From the NCBI GenBank assembly GCA_030656145.1, contig JAUSOF010000030.1, positions 1-64,000 of the forward strand: 64,000 nt of DNA, read 5' to 3'. The DNA is from Pseudomonas sp. (GTDB taxonomy: Bacteria; Pseudomonadota; Gammaproteobacteria; Pseudomonadales; Pseudomonadaceae). The notes below the pieces were generated by a model. It was not told where the DNA came from and did no database searches. It saw only the letters and a list, made by a program, of their open reading frames with translations. A program made the translations under genes and the position numbers. Shown in pieces: positions 1 to 8,871 of the stretch (position 1 is its first letter; the number at the start of each line of letters is the position of its first letter).

Positions 1-1
1 C

Positions 2-589
2 GACAAGATCTCCGGCACCATCAAGTCGATCACCGATTTCGGTATCTTCATTGGTCTGGATGGCGGCATCGACGGCCTCGTTCACCTGTCCGACATCTCC
101 TGGAACGAAGTAGGCGAAGAAGCTGTACGCCGCTTCAAGAAGGGCGACGAGCTGGAAACCGTTATCCTCTCCGTTGACCCGGAGCGTGAGCGCATTTCCC
201 TCGGCATCAAGCAGCTGGAAGAAGATCCGTTCTCCGACTACGTTGCTGTTAACGATAAAGGCACCATCGTGCGCGGCATCGTTAAAGAAGTTGACGCCAA
301 GGGCGCGATCATTACCCTGGCCGATGGCATCGAAGCTACACTGAAAGCCTCCGAAATCAGCCGTGACCGCGTTGAAGACGCGCGCAACGTACTGAAAGAA
401 GGCGAAGAAGTTGAAGCCAAGATCATCAGCGTTGACCGTAAGAGCCGCGTAATCAGCTTGTCGGTCAAGTCGAAAGACGTTGAAGACGAGAAAGAAGCCA
501 TCAAAGAAATGCGTAAGCAGGAAGTTGAAGCTTCCGGTCCGACCACCATTGGTGATCTGCTCCGCGCACAAATGGAAAAGCAGAACTAA
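2..589 (+). CDS. rpsA: 30S ribosomal protein S1, C-terminal part (5' end outside window)
   Basis: The reading frame is open from the left edge and ends in TAA, so only the last ~195 codons of S1 are present. Two consecutive S1/OB-fold RNA-binding repeats are visible: one containing [21 protein letters not shown] followed by [10 protein letters not shown], and a second containing [21 protein letters not shown]. The acidic/basic tail ends in [15 protein letters not shown], typical of proteobacterial S1. S1 brings mRNA to the 30S subunit, especially mRNAs with weak Shine-Dalgarno sequences or structured leaders. A rho-independent terminator follows the stop by about 20 bases. In Pseudomonas genomes I know, ihfB usually follows rpsA; it is absent here. 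Identification is secure. Confidence 0.97.
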   Translation, partial: DKISGTIKSITDFGIFIGLDGGIDGLVHLSDISWNEVGEEAVRRFKKGDELETVILSVDPERERISLGIKQLEEDPFSDYVAVNDKGTIVRGIVKEVDAKGAIITLADGIEATLKASEISRDRVEDARNVLKEGEEVEAKIISVDRKSRVISLSVKSKDVEDEKEAIKEMRKQEVEASGPTTIGDLLRAQMEKQN

Positions 590-605
590 GTTCTAGCTGA
601 TCTAG

Positions 606-633
606 AAAAAGGGCGACTTCGGTCGCCCTTTTT
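606..633 (+). terminator. Rho-independent terminator of rpsA
   Basis: A perfect 7-bp stem GGGCGAC/GTCGCCC at 611-617 and 622-628 closes a TTCG tetraloop. It is preceded by AAAAA and followed by a T-run. It lies 16 bases after the rpsA stop codon, so it ends that transcript. Confidence 0.93.
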
Positions 634-841
634 CATGCCTGCGATTTAGTCAGCGTCTGTGTACGCGCACCTAACCCAGCCTAGCGTGCCGGGCGGCAGC
701 TTGTGCGCAACGCGCTGGCTCAAAAACCATGGCCGATGACAGGGGCGGACGCGCCGCAGCCAATGCTGCGCAAAGAGCGGCGTCGCAACAGCCAAACCCT
801 ACACGACCGGCTCTACAACGCTAACGAAAGCCTGCGGCAGA

Positions 842-1774
842 CTACGGGCGAGGCCTGGCGGTTGCCGGCGTAGCGCTATCTGGCGCTTTCCCGGCAGTGC
901 TAGGCCGTACTACCAACCACAGGGCGATGGCGATCAATGCACCGCCATACAGGTAGGCCCAGGACAGGGGTTCGTCGAGTAACAGGGCGCCCCACAATAC
1001 ACCGAACGGCGGGATCAGAAAGGTGGTGGTCGATGCCCTGATCGGGCCGATATCGGTCAGCAGACGGAAGTACAGTACGTAAGCGAAGGCTGTACAGATA
1101 AAGCCAAGCCCGGCAAGAGACAACCACACATTAAGGCCGCCCCAACTGGCTGGGGGTTGCACGATCAAGCTGCCGACGAACAAGGGGAGAAGGAACAAGC
1201 TGGCGCCGCAGAGGCTGCTGAAGGCGGTGAGGCGATTATCCAGGCCGCCTTGCTGGCCGATCCAGCGGCGGGTGAGGAAGCCGGCGAACCCATAGCACGT
1301 GGTGGCTATCAGGCAAGCCGCTGCGCCGAGCAGCAATTGCTCATCAACCTCGATCGGGCCGGTGCGGGTCAGCACGGCAACACCAAACAAGCCAATTGCC
1401 ACTCCTGCGGCTTTGCTCAGCGTTAGTGCCTCAGCGAAGAACAGCATGCCGATCAACACGCCCATCATCGGCGTGGTGGCGTTGAATATCGCCGAGTAGC
1501 CGGCAGGTAAAACCAGGGCTGCCAGGCAATACATGGCCGACGGCAGGCCGGCATTGATCACCCCAAGCACCAGGCATTGCTTGAGCTTGCCGCGAAAGTC
1601 CCACTGCACGCGCATGATCAGCAAAATCGCCAGCAGGCCAAGGGCGCCGAGGCTGGCACGCAAGAACGCGGTCGGCATGCTGCCAAGTTCGGGTGCAATG
1701 ATGCGCATGAATAGAAAGCTGGCGCCCCAGATGGCGGCGAGCAGTAATAGGCGCAGTAGGTCGGCGAGGCGCAC
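842..1774 (-). CDS. DMT-superfamily (EamA-type) inner-membrane transporter
   Basis: About 310 residues with ten hydrophobic segments arranged as two EamA halves. The first half carries the usual AAIWGASFLFMRI start and a TTPMMGVLIGMLFFAEAL motif. The second carries a matching LIPPFGVLWGALLLDEPLSWAYLYGGALIA segment (split: LIPPFGVLWGALLLDEPL, SWAYLYGG). Such proteins export amino acids, metabolites or drugs; the substrate cannot be read from sequence. I prefer a GTG start at 1774 because GGAA lies 7 bases upstream; a TTG at 1786 would add four residues. It stands alone, convergent with rpsA and divergent from aceK. Confidence 0.85.
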   Translation of the reverse strand: MRLADLLRLLLLAAIWGASFLFMRIIAPELGSMPTAFLRASLGALGLLAILLIMRVQWDFRGKLKQCLVLGVINAGLPSAMYCLAALVLPAGYSAIFNATTPMMGVLIGMLFFAEALTLSKAAGVAIGLFGVAVLTRTGPIEVDEQLLLGAAACLIATTCYGFAGFLTRRWIGQQGGLDNRLTAFSSLCGASLFLLPLFVGSLIVQPPASWGGLNVWLSLAGLGFICTAFAYVLYFRLLTDIGPIRASTTTFLIPPFGVLWGALLLDEPLSWAYLYGGALIAIALWLVVRPSTAGKAPDSATPATARPRP

Positions 1775-1978
1775 GAGGCATTCCAAATCGGTTCACGGGT
1801 TAGCAGTGTTGCCGGGCATGCTGGGCAAGGCAATCTGAAAACGACTTTTAAACGGGCTCTCCAGTAGTATTTGGCAGAGATAAACCGGTTTGCCAGCGTC
1901 GCCTGCTGTTCCTCAGGGCAGTCTCTGGCTAAGCTCGCCACACCATACCGCTCGTTCATTCCCAGTAGGGGTTTGCCC

Positions 1979-3700
1979 ATGGCACAGCAATGGCCGGCCG
2001 CCGATATAGCCCGCTTGATCCTCGACGGTTTCGATGACTACCGCGAACACTTCCGCCAGATCACCGATGGTGCCCGCGGTCGCTTCGAACAGGCGCTTTG
2101 GCAGGAGGCCCAGCAGGCTTCGGCTGCGCGGATCAAACTGTATGAGGAAAAAGTCAGCGAGGTGGGTGATCGCTTGCGTCACTGCTTCAGCGACGAGTTG
2201 CTTGAGGTGGCGCAATGGCCATTGGTGAAAAGTGCCTATATAACGCTGATCGACCTGCGTTTCGACGATGAATTGGCGGAAACCTGGTTCAACTCGATCT
2301 TCTGCAGCCTGTTCAGTCATGACCAGATCAGTGATGGCTGCATGTTCATTCATACCACCCGGCCGTCACTGCGTAGCCAGCAGCGTGCCGCGCAAACCCG
2401 CAGTTACAGCCCCGAGCATGGCCTGTCGGGCATGCTCGGGGCGATTTTTCAGGACTATCGGTTCAGTGTGCCGTTTGAGGACTTGCCGCGTGACATCAAG
2501 CGTCTGGAAGCGCAGCTGCGCGAGAACCTGCCGGACTGGGTGTGCAAGGATCCGGAGCTGTGTATCGAGGTCTTTTCCTCGGTGCTCTATCGCAACAAGG
2601 GGGCTTATCTGGTCGGCCGGATTTTTACCCGCGACGAGCAGTGGCCGTTGGTGATTCCGCTGCTGCACCGCGAGGGACGCGGCATCCAGATTGATGTACT
2701 GATCACCGACGAGGCCGAGGTGTCGATCATCTTTTCATTCACCCGCAGCTACTTCATGGTGGATGTGGCAATTCCGGCCGAGTTCGTCGGCTTCCTCAAA
2801 CGCATTCTGCCGGGCAAGCATATTGCCGAGTTGTACACCTCGATCGGCTTCTACAAGCACGGCAAGTCGGAGTTCTACCGCGCCCTGATCAACCACCTGG
2901 CGAACACCGATGATAAATTCATCATGGCGCCCGGCGTTCGCGGCATGGTCATGAGTGTGTTTACCCTGACGGGCTTCAACACCGTGTTCAAGATCATCAA
3001 GGATCGTTTCGCACCGTCTAAGAATGTCGATCGCGCTACGGTGATTGAGAAATATCGGCTGGTGAAAAGCGTCGATAGGGTCGGCAGGATGGCGGACACC
3101 CAGGAGTTTGCCGATTTTCGCTTCCCCAAGGTCAAGTTCGATGAGCAGTGTCTGGCTGAGCTGCTGGAGGTGGCGCCGTCGACCGTGGAGGTCGAAGGCG
3201 ACACGGTATTGATTCGCCACTGCTGGACCGAGCGGCGCATGACGCCGTTGAACATGTATGTCGAAAGTGCCAGCGAAGCTCAGGTGCGCGAAGCGCTTGA
3301 TGATTACGGTCTGGCGATCAAGCAGTTGGCCGCCGCCAATATATTCCCCGGCGATATGTTGCTGAAGAACTTTGGGGTCACCCGCCACGGCCGAGTGGTG
3401 TTCTACGACTACGATGAGATCTGCTTCCTCACCGAAGCCAATTTCCGGCACATTCCGCCGCCGCGTTACCCGGAAGATGAAATGGCTGCCGAGCCTTGGT
3501 ATTCGGTTGCGCCGCTAGACGTGTTCCCCGAGGAGTTTCCCCCATTTCTGTTTGCCGATATCAAGCAACGGCGCTTGTTCAGCCAGCTGCATGGCGAGCT
3601 GTATGACGCCGATTACTGGAAAAGCCTGCAGGATGCGATTCGCGCCGGCAAGGTGATTGACGTGTTTCCATACCGGCGTAAGACGGAGCAGGCCGAATAG
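1979..3700 (+). CDS. aceK: Isocitrate dehydrogenase kinase/phosphatase
   Basis: A 573-residue protein of normal AceK length. It reversibly phosphorylates isocitrate dehydrogenase and so sets the split between the TCA cycle and the glyoxylate bypass during growth on acetate or fatty acids. The N-terminal regulatory half starts [18 protein letters not shown]. The kinase-like half contains the ATP-loop region [17 protein letters not shown] and the metal/catalytic segment [17 protein letters not shown]. The ATG at 1979 has AGGGG 8-12 bases upstream and matches the usual AceK N-terminus. An in-frame upstream start at 1871 would add 36 non-conserved residues, so I reject it. It is not next to aceA or aceB, as is usual in Pseudomonas. 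Confidence 0.96.
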   Translation: MAQQWPAADIARLILDGFDDYREHFRQITDGARGRFEQALWQEAQQASAARIKLYEEKVSEVGDRLRHCFSDELLEVAQWPLVKSAYITLIDLRFDDELAETWFNSIFCSLFSHDQISDGCMFIHTTRPSLRSQQRAAQTRSYSPEHGLSGMLGAIFQDYRFSVPFEDLPRDIKRLEAQLRENLPDWVCKDPELCIEVFSSVLYRNKGAYLVGRIFTRDEQWPLVIPLLHREGRGIQIDVLITDEAEVSIIFSFTRSYFMVDVAIPAEFVGFLKRILPGKHIAELYTSIGFYKHGKSEFYRALINHLANTDDKFIMAPGVRGMVMSVFTLTGFNTVFKIIKDRFAPSKNVDRATVIEKYRLVKSVDRVGRMADTQEFADFRFPKVKFDEQCLAELLEVAPSTVEVEGDTVLIRHCWTERRMTPLNMYVESASEAQVREALDDYGLAIKQLAAANIFPGDMLLKNFGVTRHGRVVFYDYDEICFLTEANFRHIPPPRYPEDEMAAEPWYSVAPLDVFPEEFPPFLFADIKQRRLFSQLHGELYDADYWKSLQDAIRAGKVIDVFPYRRKTEQAE

Positions 3701-3883
3701 GGGTAACGCATTAATAGTCTGCGCGAGGCCAGGCCCCGGTTCCTGGTGCTGGCCGGAGCTGACAGTCGGTCGTGTTTCGGCCGATTGATTTGCATCAAGC
3801 TTCTGCAGGTGCGCTGGGTTAATCTAAGCTGACACAAGGTGCTCTCAAGTGCCTTACCGAAGTCCTTGGCAGGAGGAAATCCC

Positions 3884-4018
3884 ATGATCGCCAAGTTGTA
3901 TAACGCCCTACACGACTTGCTGGTTGCTTTAGGCTTGCTTGATCGGCCGAAACTGCAGCCAGTCCCTGTGCGCGATGATGACCAGCGTCGCCCGCAAGCG
4001 CCGCGTCGACGTCGCTGA
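3884..4018 (+). CDS. Small ORF, 44 codons, unknown function
   Basis: ATG at 3884 follows a perfect AGGAGG at 3871-3876 with 7-base spacing, the strongest ribosome binding site in this part of the window. The product begins MIAKLYNALHDLLVALGLLD, an amphipathic or hydrophobic helix, and then turns proline-rich and strongly basic with an RRPQAPRRRR tail. It lies about 180 bp after aceK on the same strand. A short hydrophobic helix plus an Arg tail suggests membrane- or nucleic-acid-associated behaviour, but this is inference. I do not recognise a named family. Confidence 0.6.
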   Translation: MIAKLYNALHDLLVALGLLDRPKLQPVPVRDDDQRRPQAPRRRR

Positions 4019-4100
4019 CAACGCTCTGGGTGATCTGCTTCAGTGTGGGCTTTAGTTCACCAGTGTCGTTTATAAACTGACTGCGCCGAGCCGCTGTCAG

Positions 4101-4835
4101 TTAGTTTAGCTGCGGATGATCGCTCAGCCACTGACTGATCAGCTCGCGCATGCGCTCACCGGAAAAACTCGGGAAGTGCCCGCCATGTATGGCGCGCACG
4201 GGAAGTTGCTGCAGCCGTATGAGGCTCTGCGCATAATCCTGCAGGTTGGAGTGATACGCATCTTCGATCAACGGGCCGTCGTAGAGAATATCCCCGGAAA
4301 ACAATGTTTGCGTCGCCGCCTCCCACAGGCTGATACCGCCTGGCGAATGCCCTGGGGTATGTAGCACCTGCAATACCCGGTTGCCTAAATCCAGCACATC
4401 ACCGTCCTCGATCAAGCGCGTTGCGGGCGCGGCCTTGACCCGGTACTCGGCGTAGCACAGCGGGCAATCCGGGTGGGCCTCGAACATGTCGTCGCCGACG
4501 AAGTCCGTGGCCAGGGTATTGGCTCCGGTCGGTGCGGCGAGGATGTCTGCTTCTGCGGGATGCACCAGGCGCTCGGGGAATTCGTGGTGGCCGGCAATAT
4601 GGTCGAAGTGGGCGTGACTGGCCACTGCCAGCAGTGGCCGCTCGGTGAGCCAGGGCAGTTGTTCGCGCAGACTGACCAGGCCGGAGCCTGAGTCGACCAG
4701 CAGATCCCTTTCACGACCCCGGATGTGCCAGAGGTTGCAGCGATAGAAGGGCCGTATATAAGGCTCGTGGATCAAGGTGACGCCATCTTGCAGGTGGCGT
4801 ACTTCAAACCAGTTATTGCGGCTGACGATCTTCAT
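4101..4835 (-). CDS. Metallo-beta-lactamase-fold hydrolase
   Basis: A 244-residue soluble protein with the binuclear zinc motif SHAHFDHIAGHHEF (HxHxDH) near residues 93-104. A downstream metal-ligand His sits in LHTPGHSPGGISLWE, an Asp in FSGDILYDGP, and a late His in AIHGGHFPSF. This is the glyoxalase-II-like branch of the fold, acting on thioesters, lactones or similar. The substrate cannot be assigned. The gene is monocistronic. A paired GTAGGGTGCGC repeat lies upstream between it and the NCS1 permease gene. Confidence 0.85.
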   Translation of the reverse strand: MKIVSRNNWFEVRHLQDGVTLIHEPYIRPFYRCNLWHIRGRERDLLVDSGSGLVSLREQLPWLTERPLLAVASHAHFDHIAGHHEFPERLVHPAEADILAAPTGANTLATDFVGDDMFEAHPDCPLCYAEYRVKAAPATRLIEDGDVLDLGNRVLQVLHTPGHSPGGISLWEAATQTLFSGDILYDGPLIEDAYHSNLQDYAQSLIRLQQLPVRAIHGGHFPSFSGERMRELISQWLSDHPQLN

Positions 4836-4932
4836 GCTGACCCCGCTTGTTGCTCGTCCCTAAATTGTAGGCGCCAGGAAGGGCGCCGAGTTCTTGCTGC
4901 GGTCATACAGGGGCGGACTTATGCGCTGTCGT

Positions 4933-4992
4933 GGGTGCGCGCGGCGCACCCTACCTGAACGCTGACCGTAGGGTGCGCAAGGCGCACCGAAA
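4933..4992. repeat. Paired GTAGGGTGCGC repeat, copy A (tail-to-tail arrangement)
   Basis: Two units point away from each other: GGTGCGCGCGGCGCACCCTAC at about 4934-4954 (minus orientation) and GTAGGGTGCGCAAGGCGCACC at 4968-4988 (plus orientation). Related pairs lie at 11593-11673 and 63072-63134, where the units face inward instead. It sits in the 177-bp gap between the MBL-fold gene and the NCS1 permease stop. Confidence 0.75.
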
Positions 4993-5012
4993 CTAACACC
5001 TATGCCATTGGC

Positions 5013-6353
5013 TCAGGCCACCTGTCTGCGCGGCACCAGCACCCAGCGGCGCAGTATGGTGTAGCTGGCAGCGGTGATCAGGAATACCGGCAGCGAGGCG
5101 CCGAACGCCAGCGGCGATACCCAGCCCCAGTAGTACGCCAGCAGCGCGCCCAGACCATAAGCGGCGAATGCGGCCGGATTGATGCCGCCGAGATAGCTGT
5201 AACGCCCACCGTCTTCGCTGAGTAGGTCGCTGACGTTGTAGTGACCGCGATGGATCAGGTAGTAGTCGGCGATCAGCACGGCGAAGGCCGGGATAAATAC
5301 GCTACCGATGATCAGCAGAAAGCTCTGGAAGTTGTCGAGGATGCCGGGGATCTGCGAACCCAGGATCGACAGCACGCCGATGGTCAGGGCCGGCTTCCAG
5401 AACTTGGTTTTCGGGCTGATGTTCAGGTAGGACAACGACGCGCTGTAGACACACATCACGTTGGTGGTCATCACCGAGAGGAACACCACGATGGCCGCCG
5501 GTAAACCGAAGCCGAATCCAGCCAGCAGCACTGCCGGGTCGTAGGTCTGCTCCATGCCGCCGAGTACCGAGAAGCCCGATACTGTGGCGCCCAAGCCCAT
5601 GGCCAGCAAGGTGGCGGCGACATAGCCGACCCAGGTGCCGACCGCAGCCACGCCCTGGCTGCGACAGTTGCGGTTGTAGTCGGCTGCCAGGGGAATCCAG
5701 GAAAACGCTGTGGCGATGACAATATCGAAGGCGATGCCGGGGCTTATCTCATTGCGTGGTTCCACCGGCATGCTCAGCAGGCTGGTGAATTCGAATTTCT
5801 GCCCCATCACATAAAATACCGCGCCGGTCAGCAGTAGCATGCCAACGGCGGCCCAACGCTCGACCCGCTCGATACCCAGGTGGCCACGCAGGGCGATCAG
5901 CAGTACCAGGGTTTCGCAGAGGATGGTGAACAGCGGCAGGTTGGAATAGCCGGTCAGGTGTTCCACCGCGTAATTCAGACTCATGCCGGCCAGCAGCGCC
6001 TGGATCCAGCTCCAGGCCAGCAATGTCAGAAGGTTGACCAGCGAAGGCAGCTTGGCGCCCAGTGGGCCGTAGCTGCCGCGCGCCAGCACCATGGTGGTCA
6101 GCCCGCTGCGCTGGCCCATCAGGCCGACCAATACCAGCGGCAGGATGCCGACGGCTGAGCCGAGCAAGACGATCAGCATGGCCTGGATAAATGGCAGGTC
6201 CGGCACCAGCAGCATGCCGGTCAAGATGGTGGTGACCACCACGTTGGCGCCGAGCCATAGTGCGGTAGTGCCGCTGAGCCCAAGGCTGCGATGTTCAGTC
6301 GAGGTGGGCGCAAGACCATCCTGACCGAAGTATTGGGTTAGGTTCTTGAACAC
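5013..6353 (-). CDS. NCS1-family (cytosine/purine permease-like) transporter
   Basis: A 446-residue polytopic protein with about twelve membrane segments. The N-terminus has the NCS1/CodB hallmark region: STEHRSLGLSGTTALWLGAN, then GLTTMVLARGSYGPLGAKLP. The GTG start at 6353 follows AGGGGAG by 7 bases. NCS1 permeases import nucleobases, allantoin, hydantoins and related nitrogen-rich compounds by cation symport. Its place as last gene of the gbuA group suggests uptake of a guanidino or related compound; that substrate is inference. A (TTG)11 microsatellite lies 74-106 bases upstream of the start. Confidence 0.87.
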   Translation of the reverse strand: MFKNLTQYFGQDGLAPTSTEHRSLGLSGTTALWLGANVVVTTILTGMLLVPDLPFIQAMLIVLLGSAVGILPLVLVGLMGQRSGLTTMVLARGSYGPLGAKLPSLVNLLTLLAWSWIQALLAGMSLNYAVEHLTGYSNLPLFTILCETLVLLIALRGHLGIERVERWAAVGMLLLTGAVFYVMGQKFEFTSLLSMPVEPRNEISPGIAFDIVIATAFSWIPLAADYNRNCRSQGVAAVGTWVGYVAATLLAMGLGATVSGFSVLGGMEQTYDPAVLLAGFGFGLPAAIVVFLSVMTTNVMCVYSASLSYLNISPKTKFWKPALTIGVLSILGSQIPGILDNFQSFLLIIGSVFIPAFAVLIADYYLIHRGHYNVSDLLSEDGGRYSYLGGINPAAFAAYGLGALLAYYWGWVSPLAFGASLPVFLITAASYTILRRWVLVPRRQVA

Positions 6354-6424
6354 GCGGGTGACTCCCCTGATTATTTTGATTATTACTACAGTTGGTGGTG
6401 TGCGTGGCAGTTAGGGCAAGGCTA

Positions 6425-6459
<35 letters not shown>

Positions 6460-6501
6460 GCGAGCTGGGCTCATGGGCCTGGCGGGTTAGCGTTTGGGGC
6501 T

Positions 6502-6951
6502 TCAGCTGCTTGGCAGCAGGGATAGGTGTTCGTGGCACGCCAGCCATTGGTGGCTGTCGGGCTGGCGGCGAAAGACAATGGTCTCGCGCTCTTGGCTGTG
6601 CAGTTCTTCGCCCGCGATGCGCAGTCGGGTGTTCACTTCATGAACGAAGATCGCGCTGTCGCCCTGCAGGGTTAGCAATGGCTTGCTGGAGGTGCAGGCG
6701 AGGACGACGAAGCCCTCGGCCTGCCAGCTGGCCCAGAGTTGCCGGTAGTCATCCAGAGTTGCCAATACCGTGGCGCAGCTGTGGAAGACAAAGCTGGCGT
6801 CTTCGCTGAACGCGGCAAAATAGGCCGCGCTGTCGTTGCTGGCGAAGGCGGCGACCAGGGTCTTGGCGGCGTGCAGCACGTCGCGATGGTCGGTGCACGC
6901 CGCCTCTATGGCGGTGTTTTGCCCTGGGTTGGCTGGTGTATTGGCGATCAT
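6502..6951 (-). CDS. SnoaL/NTF2-like (DUF4440-type) protein
   Basis: A 149-residue soluble protein with the small alpha+beta-barrel pattern of SnoaL/SgcJ-type proteins: an N-terminal helix, AFASNDSAAYFAAFSEDASFVF, then DDYRQLWASWQAEGF, and a final beta-sheet with RLRIAGEELHSQERETIVFR. Such folds are used by isomerases, hydrolases and ligand-binding subunits, so no reaction can be given. It lies 45 bases downstream of the ThDP enzyme on the same strand and is probably co-transcribed, which suggests a helper role in the same pathway. Confidence 0.75.
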   Translation of the reverse strand: MIANTPANPGQNTAIEAACTDHRDVLHAAKTLVAAFASNDSAAYFAAFSEDASFVFHSCATVLATLDDYRQLWASWQAEGFVVLACTSSKPLLTLQGDSAIFVHEVNTRLRIAGEELHSQERETIVFRRQPDSHQWLACHEHLSLLPSS

Positions 6952-6996
6952 GTTGGGCCCTTGTGCATAGTGGATGGTGTTGTTCCTGTGCTCCGC

Positions 6997-8598
6997 TCAG
7001 GGATGGAAGGGCGCTTCTTCGAGTAGTTCGATAATCAAGGGGCGATCTGCTGGAGCGCTTCGCAGCAGCTCGGCCAGATGTGCATGGTCGCGGGCGCGAT
7101 CGGCCATGCAGCCGAAGCCGCGGGCGATGGCCAGAAAGTCCGGGGTGTAGATGTCCACACCGAGCGGGGTGATGTCGCGCTTCTGCATATAGCGCTTGAT
7201 CTCGCCGTAGCCGCTGTTGTTCCACAGCAGCACGATGATGCCGACCCCGGCTTCCACCGCGCTGGCCAGCTCGGGCAGGGTGAACTGGATGCCGCCGTCG
7301 CCCATCAGGCTGATCACCGGCCGGCCCGGCTCGGCCAGTTTGGCGCCGATCGCTGCCGGCAGGCCGTAACCCAGGGTGCCGTAGCCGGTGGAGGCGTTGA
7401 ACCAGCGTCGCGCGCCGTCCAGCTCCACCAGATGATTGCCGCTGTAGACGGTCTGGGTCGAGTCGCCGACGAAGCGCGCGTCAGGAAGTGTGTCCAGCAC
7501 CGTGTCGAACAACTGGCGGTAATGCCACCAGCCGCTGAAATCCTCGGCCAGTTGCGCCTGCACGGCAGCGGTGCGCAGGGCACCGGGGCTGTTGTCGAGT
7601 TCTTCGCCGGGATTGAACTCGGCCAGCAGCATGCGCATGGCCAGGCGTGCATCGCTCTGGATTGCCAGGGCCGGGGTGAAATTGCGCTGCAATTGCTGGG
7701 CGTCGATATCGATGCGAATCAGTGCGCCGCCCAGTTTGAAGTTGCCGTCGAACACCACGTCGTAATCGGTTTCGCCCAGCTCGGTGCCGATGGCCAGCAC
7801 CACGTCCGCTTCCAGCGCCAGCTCACGTACGGGGACCAGCGACTGGTTACTGCCGAGCAACAGCGGGTGACCCGGTGGCAGCAGGCCCTTGGCATTGATG
7901 GTCTGCGCGGTGGGTGCATCCAGCGCCACGGCCAGGGCGCGGGCTTCGGCTTGCGCGCTGACACAGCCACCGCCGAGTAGCAGCAGCGGGCGTTTGGCGT
8001 TTTTCAGCATGGCCGCCGCTTCGCGGATCAGCGCGCGATTGGCGGCCGGGCGCTGGATCCTCGGCCGTGGCGCCAGCTGCATATGTGTGGCATCGGCGGT
8101 GATGATGTCCAACGGCAGCTCGATATGCACCGGCCGTGGCCGTTCGCCTTCGAACACGGCAAAGGCGCGGGCGAGCACGCCGGGCAGTTCTTCGACGCTC
8201 ATCAAGGTGTGGCTGAAGGCGCTGACGCCGGCGGTCAGGGCGCGCTGGTTGGGCAGTTCGTGCAGGTAACCCTTGCCCAGACCTAAACGATTGCGCTGGT
8301 TGACGCTGGATATCACCAGCATCGGGATCGAGTCCGCGTAGGCCTGCCCCATGGCCGTGAGAATGTTGGTCATTCCCGGCCCGGTGATGATGAAGCACAC
8401 GCCCGGCTTACCCGAGACGCGCGCATAACCGTCAGCCATGAAGCCGGCACCCTGCTCGTGGCGCGGTGTGATGTGGCGGATGTTGCTCTGCGGCAGGCCG
8501 CGGTACAGCTCGACGGTGTGCACACCGGGAATGCCGAACACGGTATCGACGCCCCAAGCTTGGAGTTGCTTGACTAGAAATTCGCCGCAAGTGGTCAT
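6997..8598 (-). CDS. Thiamine-diphosphate enzyme, probable 5-guanidino-2-oxopentanoate (2-ketoarginine) decarboxylase
   Basis: A 533-residue ThDP enzyme of the acetolactate synthase/AruI type. The N-terminal Pyr domain has GIPGVHTVELYRGL and the catalytic glutamate in RHEQGAGFMADGYARVSG. A central transhydrogenase-like domain follows. The C-terminal PP domain has the metal/ThDP motif SLMGDGGIQFTLPELASAV ending in WNNSGYGEI (GDG...NN). ATG at 8598 (MTTCGEFLVKQL) has AGGA upstream; an extension to 8658 would run through REP sequence, so I reject it. Its position beside guanidinobutyrase suggests decarboxylation of 2-ketoarginine to 4-guanidinobutyraldehyde, as AruI does. An oxalyl-CoA- or acetolactate-type activity is not excluded. 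Confidence 0.82.
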   Translation of the reverse strand: MTTCGEFLVKQLQAWGVDTVFGIPGVHTVELYRGLPQSNIRHITPRHEQGAGFMADGYARVSGKPGVCFIITGPGMTNILTAMGQAYADSIPMLVISSVNQRNRLGLGKGYLHELPNQRALTAGVSAFSHTLMSVEELPGVLARAFAVFEGERPRPVHIELPLDIITADATHMQLAPRPRIQRPAANRALIREAAAMLKNAKRPLLLLGGGCVSAQAEARALAVALDAPTAQTINAKGLLPPGHPLLLGSNQSLVPVRELALEADVVLAIGTELGETDYDVVFDGNFKLGGALIRIDIDAQQLQRNFTPALAIQSDARLAMRMLLAEFNPGEELDNSPGALRTAAVQAQLAEDFSGWWHYRQLFDTVLDTLPDARFVGDSTQTVYSGNHLVELDGARRWFNASTGYGTLGYGLPAAIGAKLAEPGRPVISLMGDGGIQFTLPELASAVEAGVGIIVLLWNNSGYGEIKRYMQKRDITPLGVDIYTPDFLAIARGFGCMADRARDHAHLAELLRSAPADRPLIIELLEEAPFHP

Positions 8599-8650
8599 GT
8601 CATCTAATCCTGTGCTGTCGTTGTAGGAGCGCCGAGTCCCACCCTCCGCG

Positions 8651-8698
8651 CTCATCAAACTAAAAATAAATCGTTGTTTTATATATAGAAATTAAATC
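8651..8698 (-). repeat. AT-rich REP-associated repeat, copy 1
   Basis: Read on the minus strand, this 48-bp stretch starts GATTTAATTTCTATATATAA and ends TTTGATGAG. It matches 15619-15664 on the plus strand at roughly 85% of positions, with one 2-base length difference. Here it lies between a REP palindrome (8736-8765) and a GTAGGAGC motif at about 8620. Confidence 0.8.
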
Positions 8699-8735
8699 AG
8701 GTACTGAGCCCCAGTAGAAGCGGGGGCGCTTAGCT

Positions 8736-8776
8736 CCATGCCCGCGAAGCGCATCGCGGGCATGGCCCGCTCCTAC
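8736..8776. repeat. REP palindrome
   Basis: A perfect 12-bp stem CCATGCCCGCGA/TCGCGGGCATGG at 8736-8747 and 8754-8765, with a 6-base loop, is followed by CCCGCTCCTAC. This is the common Pseudomonas REP type, lying between the ThDP enzyme gene and the upstream YjiH-like gene. Confidence 0.9.
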
Positions 8777-8871
8777 AGGTACCTACAAGCCGATGGGCGC
8801 AATTGCCCTGAGTTTGCTGCGCTACAGCACTTCGTCGAAGGCGACGGGCGAACGTCTATGCCCGAGATTTT

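Noticed and set aside
7078..7980. 300-codon open frame opposite the ThDP enzyme gene
   Set aside because: It is a GC-rich antisense shadow with low-complexity Gln/Gly/Ala/Asp composition and no family motif; the minus-strand enzyme explains the region fully.
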